From assembly GCA_020633335.1 (NCBI GenBank), contig JACKDU010000002.1, positions 992,001 to 1,056,000 of the forward strand: a DNA stretch of 64,000 nucleotides. The letters run 5' to 3'. Of this stretch, positions 62,037 to 64,000 are shown piece after piece. The notes beneath the pieces are model-generated. The model did no database searches. It was given only the letters and a program-made list of their open reading frames with translations, and was not told the DNA's origin. The stretch's first letter is position 1. Each line of letters opens with the position of its first letter. The DNA is from Myxococcales bacterium (lineage in GTDB: Bacteria > Myxococcota_A > Polyangia > Nannocystales > Nannocystaceae). Made by a program: the position numbers and the translations under genes.

Positions 62037-64000
62037 CTAGGACGCCAGCTCGATCGCCCGCCGCATGTTCACCGAGACCAGCTTCGAGACCCCGCGCTGC
62101 TCCATCGTCACCCCGTAGAGGCGATCGGCCGCCTCCATCGTCCGCTTGTTGTGGGTGATGATGATGAACTGCGTGCGCTCGGCGAGCTCCTTGACCAGGT
62201 TCGAGAAGCGGCCGACGTTCGCCTCGTCGAGCGGCGCGTCGACCTCGTCGAGGAGGCAGAAGGGGCTCGGCTTGATCAGGAAGATCGCGAAGATCAGCGA
62301 GGTCGCGGTCAACGCCTTCTCGCCGCCGCTGAGCAGCTCCAGGCTCCGCACCTGCTTGCCCGGCGGCTGGGCGATGATCTCGACGCCGGTGCCGAGGAGG
62401 TCGCTCGGATCGGTGAGCTTGAGCTCCGCCCGGCCGCCGTTGAAGAGGCGGGGGAAGAGCGTCTGGAACATGTCATTGACCGCCTTGAAGGTCTCGATGA
62501 AGCGATCTCGGGTGGTCCGGTTGATCTTGTCGATCGCCTCCTGGAGCTGGGCGATCGCGTCCTCGAGGTCCTTCTTCTGGGCGCTCAGGTACTCGAAGCG
62601 CTCCGAGACCTCCTCGTACTCCTCGATCGCGGTGAGGTTGACCTCGCCCATCCGGCCGAGGATCCGCTTGAGCTCCTTGACCCGCTCGGCCTCGGCCCGG
62701 GTCGCCTGCGGGCGATCGTGGAAGTCGATGAGCACCTCGGCGAGGTCGACGTCGAAGCGCTCGCCGATGTCGGCGCGGAGGTGGCCGAGCTCGAGGCTCA
62801 GCTCCTTGAGCGCCATCTCGACCTCGCGCAGGCGCTCACGCTCCTCGTCGAGGAGGCGCCGGAGGTTGCGGATCGCCTGCTCGGTCTCGTCGACCGCGAC
62901 GCGGGCGGAGTCGTAGGCCTCGCGGGCGTCGTGGCCGGCCTTCACCGCCTCGCTGTGCTCGTCGAGGAGGCCCGCGCGGGCCTCGCGGGCGGCCTCGATC
63001 GCCGCGTCGAGCTCGGTGATCCGGGCCTCGCCGTCGGCCGCGTGCTGGGCGAGGCGACGGGCGCGCTCGCGCTCGCTCTGGACCTGACGCTCGAGGCGGG
63101 CCTTGGCGCCGACCAGCGCGTCGCGCTGCTGCTGCCAGCGGGCGATCGCCACCTTGGCCTCGGTGAGCATCTCGCCGATCCGATCGCGCTGCTCGGTCAG
63201 CGCCTCGATCGCCTGGGCGCCCTCAAGCTGGGTCGCCTCGAGCTCGGGGAGGCGGGCCTCGGCGGCCGCGAGCGCCTCCTCCTGGCCGCTCCGCTCGTTC
63301 GCGCGGCCGTCGCGGCTCTGCTCGAGGCGCTGACGATCGCGGACGAGGCCGTCCCGCTGGCGCTCGAGGCCGGCGATCGCCTGCTCGAGGCGCCTGACCT
63401 CCTGGACATGTGCGACTCGGGTCCGCTCGGCCTCGAGGAGGCGGGCCTCGCCCTCCTCGCGCTCGGCCTCGACGCTCGCCAGGCGTTCGGCGATCCCCTG
63501 GTGGCGGGCGCGGGCGGCCTCGAGGTCCTCGCCGAGCACCCGCACCGCCTCGCCGAGCTCGCGGATCTCCCGCTTCTGCTGGAGGAGCGCGGAGTCGAGG
63601 GACTTCGACGAGCCGCCGACGATCACCCCGGAGGGCTCGATCCGATCGCCCTCGGCGGTGACGATCGTCGCGCGCACGGAGCCCTGCTGCCAGAGCTCGA
63701 GGGCGTCGGCGAGGCGATCGACGACGACCGCGTCGCCGAGGAGCTCGTGGGCGAGGGGGCGGAGCTCGGGGCGGACGTCGATGAGATCGACGAGGCGGCC
63801 GCGGACGCCGGGGAGGCTCGGCGGCGCCTCGGCCTCGGGCGACGCGGGGACGTCGGCCGTCGGCGAGGCGTCCGACTCGCCCGAGAGATCGACGATCTCG
63901 ATCGCCCCCTCGCGGCTCGGCGTCGCCCACCGCGGCACCTCGGCGCGGGCCGAGCGGACGCTCCGACAGGCCGCCGGCAGGAAGGCGGTGCGCCCCTCCT
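62037..64000 (-). CDS. smc: Chromosome segregation protein SMC (C-terminal part; gene runs off the window)
   Basis: The frame is open to the window edge, about 654 residues. Order: hinge (TAFLP, then GRLVDLIDVRPELRPLAHELLGDAV, VTAEGDRIEPSGVIVGGSS), a long coiled coil (residues rich in Glu/Arg/Ala), the C-terminal ATPase half with signature LSGGEKALTATSLIFAIF, Walker B PFCLLDEVDAPLDEAN, and FIIITHNKRTMEAAD. A Pro/Ser/Glu-rich insert of about 45 residues interrupts the hinge between TAFLP and GRLVDLI. It partners with the ScpA and ScpB encoded at 39.5-43.3 kb. The N-terminal half lies beyond the right edge. Confidence 0.95.
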   Translation of the reverse strand, partial: EGRTAFLPAACRSVRSARAEVPRWATPSREGAIEIVDLSGESDASPTADVPASPEAEAPPSLPGVRGRLVDLIDVRPELRPLAHELLGDAVVVDRLADALELWQQGSVRATIVTAEGDRIEPSGVIVGGSSKSLDSALLQQKREIRELGEAVRVLGEDLEAARARHQGIAERLASVEAEREEGEARLLEAERTRVAHVQEVRRLEQAIAGLERQRDGLVRDRQRLEQSRDGRANERSGQEEALAAAEARLPELEATQLEGAQAIEALTEQRDRIGEMLTEAKVAIARWQQQRDALVGAKARLERQVQSERERARRLAQHAADGEARITELDAAIEAAREARAGLLDEHSEAVKAGHDAREAYDSARVAVDETEQAIRNLRRLLDEERERLREVEMALKELSLELGHLRADIGERFDVDLAEVLIDFHDRPQATRAEAERVKELKRILGRMGEVNLTAIEEYEEVSERFEYLSAQKKDLEDAIAQLQEAIDKINRTTRDRFIETFKAVNDMFQTLFPRLFNGGRAELKLTDPSDLLGTGVEIIAQPPGKQVRSLELLSGGEKALTATSLIFAIFLIKPSPFCLLDEVDAPLDEANVGRFSNLVKELAERTQFIIITHNKRTMEAADRLYGVTMEQRGVSKLVSVNMRRAIELAS

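Overview
The window is very GC-rich (about 70% or more by eye). It looks like a myxobacterial chromosome (phylum Myxococcota), most plausibly of the Nannocystaceae type. The grounds are several lipoproteins with long Ser/Thr/Gly linkers behind the lipobox, multi-domain Ser/Thr kinases (kinase-AAA-TPR and kinase-TM-TPR), a TPR-pseudokinase, two ADYC-type secreted proteins with NGIIL repeats, and a large VWA protein. The family assignment is inference. I found no rRNA, tRNA, CRISPR array, insertion sequence or prophage.

Layout. 0.2-2.8 kb: aldehyde dehydrogenase and an arylamine N-acetyltransferase homologue that lacks the catalytic Cys. 3.0-10.1 kb: a tightly coupled six-gene operon (TPR/beta-barrel protein, PqqD-like protein, ATP-grasp ligase, fold-type III PLP decarboxylase, urea transporter fused to an M23 peptidase, TPR protein). 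This is the best candidate for an uncharacterised system. 10.1-28.6 kb: kinase-AAA-TPR regulator, thiolase, lipoproteins, homocysteine methyltransferase family protein, ManC, patatin, DJ-1 protein, a CoA-transferase A subunit without its B partner, a lipase, a TPR-pseudokinase, a TetR regulator and an inositol-phosphatase family enzyme. 28.6-34.7 kb: a tandem duplication of a unit made of control region, kinase and ADYC protein; in the first copy the kinase seems reduced to a 71-codon remnant.

34.7-39.4 kb: VWA protein, ribosomal proteins L31 (type B) and S14, and an RsuA-type pseudouridine synthase. 39.5-45.1 kb: ScpB and ScpA with very long acidic extensions, an M50 protease and a XerD-type recombinase. 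45.1-52.3 kb: a chemotaxis-like operon (CheA, two CheW, degenerate receiver, CheR, CheB, GAF protein, CheY-like) whose last gene overlaps xerD; no receptor gene is present. 52.4-56.8 kb: stand-alone M17 N-domain protein, NusB, RibH, ribosomal protein S1 and Cmk. 57-62 kb: DUF4266/DUF3570 pair, roadblock-like protein, ferredoxin, two flippase-like membrane proteins and a Cys-rich hypothetical. 62-64 kb: the C-terminal half of SMC, so all three condensin subunits lie in this window.

Cross-cutting signals. A short palindrome TGTCC-N4-GGACA recurs, often between genes. AT-rich -10-like hexamers sit only 5-10 bases before several first-gene start codons, which suggests leaderless or near-leaderless mRNAs.
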